Origin: Ignavibacteria bacterium
GTDB taxonomy: Bacteria; Bacteroidota; Ignavibacteria; Kapaibacteriales; UBA961
Length of the DNA stretch: 64,000 bases
Reading direction: 5' to 3'
NCBI GenBank assembly: GCA_016873735.1
Contig: VGWD01000002.1
Coordinates: 1 to 64,000, forward strand
Every line of letters begins with the position of its first letter. Position 1 is the stretch's first letter. Both the position numbers and the translations under genes were made by a program. Under the pieces are notes generated by a model that worked only from the letters and a program-made list of their open reading frames with translations, was not told the DNA's origin and made no database searches. Below, piece by piece: positions 61,699 to 64,000 of the stretch.

Positions 61699-63999
61699 TC
61701 AATAGAGAAGAGATGAATCGTGAATTAGGAATGTTCTGTGAATCACATGCATGCCATTTCTTATCAGCAAAACATACACACCGGGAGTGGTAGTTGGTAA
61801 TGTAAATCGATATCTTCCGGAACGAACAAAGTTCGATGGCATTATGGTTGTAGTCTTTCCATTAATGTCTATAACTGTAACTTCCGAAACAGCATCAAAT
61901 GGAAAATGTACTTCCGCTACATGTTCTTCGAACATAATCTTGAATTGTTCATTCATGATTGATATAACTCTACCTTGAGCAAAACAGACATCACTGAGTG
62001 TGAACATAGTCAATGCATAGGATGGTTCTATACATGTAGCATTGATTGCAGCTTGAATGGAAAATATTTGATTTTCCACATCGCCCAAGTATGAAGTGGC
62101 ATGTATGCTGAACAATGGTGAACTAGGGAATTCAGGAAGTGAAGTCATTGAACGAGCTTGTATTATGGCTTTCCCATTTACGAAGTCATGAGATACTACT
62201 TGTATGTTCCAGTTTCCTAACTGAGAACTTATAGAATCCATTTTCAGTAGAGAATATGGATAGGTAACCGTGAATAAAACGCTATCAATGCGCGGGTATG
62301 GTAAGCGACGTTGCGCTGAAAGCGAAATGTCAAAACGAGTATTCTCTCCGGGATAATATGCGATAGATCCAGTGGGATTTCCATTGATTAAGGTGCTCGA
62401 AGGCATACGCTCACCCGAACCGACGAGGACTGTTTTATACATTGACCCATTCTCTGCGGTGCATGTCAATAATGCATTTACTTGACCAATGCTGTCAGGA
62501 GTAAAGCCAATCGGAACTTTCGCATAACCTTTTGCGGGAATGATGATCGGTGCATTTGCCGTATAAAATACTTTTGAAAATGCATTACCCGGAAGATCTC
62601 TGATTGATATATCGATGATGCTTATGTTTTGATCATTTGGATTGTTTATGATGAGATCTTTAATTGCGATGTCGCAAGTCAATACTGATCCCATATCCAA
62701 AACTGTATCAATCAATAAACCTTTGCTCATTCCAATACCCTGAATTAATACACTATCCAACTTGATGGGTTTTTGTTCCGGGCCTGGCATTGCATCATGC
62801 GTAAAAATGAGATGAGCGGTTCTATTACCGGCTTTCACCGGTTTGAAGCCAATCTTCGTTGTATGCTTAGATCCGTCAATTATACTTGGAAGTGGATCGG
62901 TATCTATAATGAAAAAATCACCTTCGGGGGAATTGATTGAGATTGTATTCAATGAAAGAGGCATTGTGGTTGAGAAATTTGAAACAAGAATCTCGCCTTG
63001 CTCAGAAGTTGTCAGACCGACGCTTGCATCCGAAAATGTATATCCTGTGGCAGTGAAGGAAGGAATTCCTCCTTTGCCTTTCAAAGAGGCAATGAGTGGA
63101 TCGGTAAACTGATCAATTGAAATCAACAATGAGTCAGCATAAGGGATTGTGTCATTCGGAACAAAATTACATGGAATATCCAAGCTTGAAGATGCCTTCA
63201 GAGTAAAGGGCATGCTTGGTAAGGAAGGACAAATAAATGCATTGGAAGACCCCAATGCTATGCTGGTCACTCGAATATCATCATCGCCGGTATTTCTCAG
63301 TTGAAGTATTTTTTGCTCATTAGTCATGATTCTTTGCAATCCCCAATCTTGATCTGATACTGAAGCACCGATGGAAATTGCATCCATATTGATGATGCCG
63401 GATACAGAAGTGCAGGCATTTCCGAATGTGATTGTTGCTTGTTGTTGCCCTTTTTCCAGTGGAGTGAATCTATATGTGACAGCAATGCAAGTGTCTCCCG
63501 GTATAATTGTTCCGGCCTTCGGTTCCAATACAGATAGACCTTTTGCATTGAGTATAACGGCTTCATCAAGTATGATTGGGGTATCGGATTTATTACATAG
63601 ATAACTCGTCAAAACAGTGTCAATCGTTGATCCGATGATTGCAGCGGGAATATCAATCTTGAATTGATTCAATGTCAAAAGAGGATTTATCACAGAACTT
63701 TGAGCATCACTTTGATCAGGCGGTGTGAAAATTCTTCCCGACATGCGAATGGCAATGTCTTGTTTGCCTGCGCTTTTGAACGTAGTATCAGGTAGCGTTA
63801 TGGTATTTGCAAATGAGCGAACAGTATATAAAGTGCCTAGAGAATCTTTTGATGAATCGGCCGGGAATCGATTATATCCAGGTGAGATGGAATCACGTAA
63901 TGACAGAAAATCTCCTCGATCATTGAAGAGCAATGTAAAGGGTCTTATACCTATTGCATTGATGGTTGCGGTTCCCCCAACTTTCATTGGGACGGATAA
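61699..63999 (-). CDS. Large choice-of-anchor/ASH-type repeat protein with T9SS tail (5' end outside window)
   Basis: At least 766 residues; the frame runs off the right edge, so the N-terminus and any signal peptide are missing. Repeated Ig-like units of about 100-110 residues with the pattern LQLRNTGDDDIRVTSI, LIINNPNDQNISIIDI and IGFKPVKAGNRTAHLIF are typical of choice-of-anchor D/HYDIN-like (ASH) domains. The last 80 residues (NEQFKIMFEEHVAEVHF to IHRTFLIH) form a T9SS type A-like sorting domain. Probable surface-exposed adhesion or scaffold protein. It overlaps the start region of the amidohydrolase and reads in the same direction. Confidence 0.8.
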   Translation of the reverse strand, partial: LSVPMKVGGTATINAIGIRPFTLLFNDRGDFLSLRDSISPGYNRFPADSSKDSLGTLYTVRSFANTITLPDTTFKSAGKQDIAIRMSGRIFTPPDQSDAQSSVINPLLTLNQFKIDIPAAIIGSTIDTVLTSYLCNKSDTPIILDEAVILNAKGLSVLEPKAGTIIPGDTCIAVTYRFTPLEKGQQQATITFGNACTSVSGIINMDAISIGASVSDQDWGLQRIMTNEQKILQLRNTGDDDIRVTSIALGSSNAFICPSLPSMPFTLKASSSLDIPCNFVPNDTIPYADSLLISIDQFTDPLIASLKGKGGIPSFTATGYTFSDASVGLTTSEQGEILVSNFSTTMPLSLNTISINSPEGDFFIIDTDPLPSIIDGSKHTTKIGFKPVKAGNRTAHLIFTHDAMPGPEQKPIKLDSVLIQGIGMSKGLLIDTVLDMGSVLTCDIAIKDLIINNPNDQNISIIDISIRDLPGNAFSKVFYTANAPIIIPAKGYAKVPIGFTPDSIGQVNALLTCTAENGSMYKTVLVGSGERMPSSTLINGNPTGSIAYYPGENTRFDISLSAQRRLPYPRIDSVLFTVTYPYSLLKMDSISSQLGNWNIQVVSHDFVNGKAIIQARSMTSLPEFPSSPLFSIHATSYLGDVENQIFSIQAAINATCIEPSYALTMFTLSDVCFAQGRVISIMNEQFKIMFEEHVAEVHFPFDAVSEVTVIDINGKTTTIMPSNFVRSGRYRFTLPTTTPGVYVLLIRNGMHVIHRTFLIHDSSLLY

Positions 64000-64000
64000 T

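Noticed and set aside
1-64000. CRISPR arrays, insertion sequences, prophage or integron
   Set aside because: No regular direct repeats, transposase, integrase or phage structural genes were seen on reading both strands.

Overview
The window is an AT-rich bacterial chromosome segment with tightly packed genes (many 1-8 nt overlaps) from a member of the Bacteroidota/FCB group. The evidence is: secreted proteins ending in type IX secretion (T9SS) sorting-domain-like tails, a PorV/PorQ-family barrel, TonB-dependent receptors (two of the three with a carboxypeptidase-regulatory-like N-domain), GWxTD and DUF5686 proteins, and promoters of the Bacteroidota form TTG-N18..22-TAnnTTTG with few Shine-Dalgarno sites. 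A deep-branching lineage such as Kapabacteria or Ignavibacteria would fit the style of the long secreted protein and its PorV-like partner, but that placement is inference. No insertion sequence, prophage, CRISPR array or rRNA gene was seen.

Layout. 1-18 kb is mostly housekeeping: mltG (cut by the left edge), a cation diffusion facilitator, dnaE, hflX, then a minus-strand cluster uvrB - SDR - tRNA-Pro(CGG) - glycosyltransferase - cinA - mnmM-like methylase. It continues with queA, an orphan PyrK/FNR-like reductase, an M32 carboxypeptidase and an orphan solute-binding lipoprotein. 18-29 kb is a secretion/outer-membrane locus: a T9SS-tagged Asp-box protein closed by a terminator, then TonB receptor - 1397-residue secreted protein - PorV/PorQ-family barrel, closed by a strong terminator. 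28.8-36 kb holds a GWxTD protein, an LpxL-type acyltransferase, a GT9 glycosyltransferase, a pseudouridine synthase, a DUF5686 outer-membrane protein, a divergent phosphoribosyltransferase and tRNA-Pro(UGG).

36-43 kb has an amidohydrolase-like protein with missing metal ligands behind a structured leader, a Lon-type protease, a lipoprotein MsrB, an epimerase, an esterase and a small phosphatase. 43-48 kb is a compact lipoprotein - TonB receptor - T9SS-tagged PhoD phosphatase unit. 48-56.8 kb has uvrA, a flippase-like protein, fluC/crcB, hisS with an unknown outer-membrane barrel, and rlmI. 56.8-60 kb holds the clearest regulatory story: a TonB receptor preceded by a TPP riboswitch and a good promoter, hence a probable thiamine (or precursor) receptor, with a small ubiquitin-fold protein and a lipoprotein transcribed away from it. 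The window ends with a DCC-family protein, an M20 amidohydrolase and a large T9SS-tagged anchor-domain protein cut by the right edge.

The most interesting items are the TPP-controlled receptor, the TonB receptor/giant secreted protein/PorV-like triad with calcium-loop motifs, the switch-like leader at 36329-36424, the stand-alone ubiquitin-like protein at 59417, and the receptor-phosphatase unit at 43.4-48 kb. Functions rest on motif reading only; no database search was possible.
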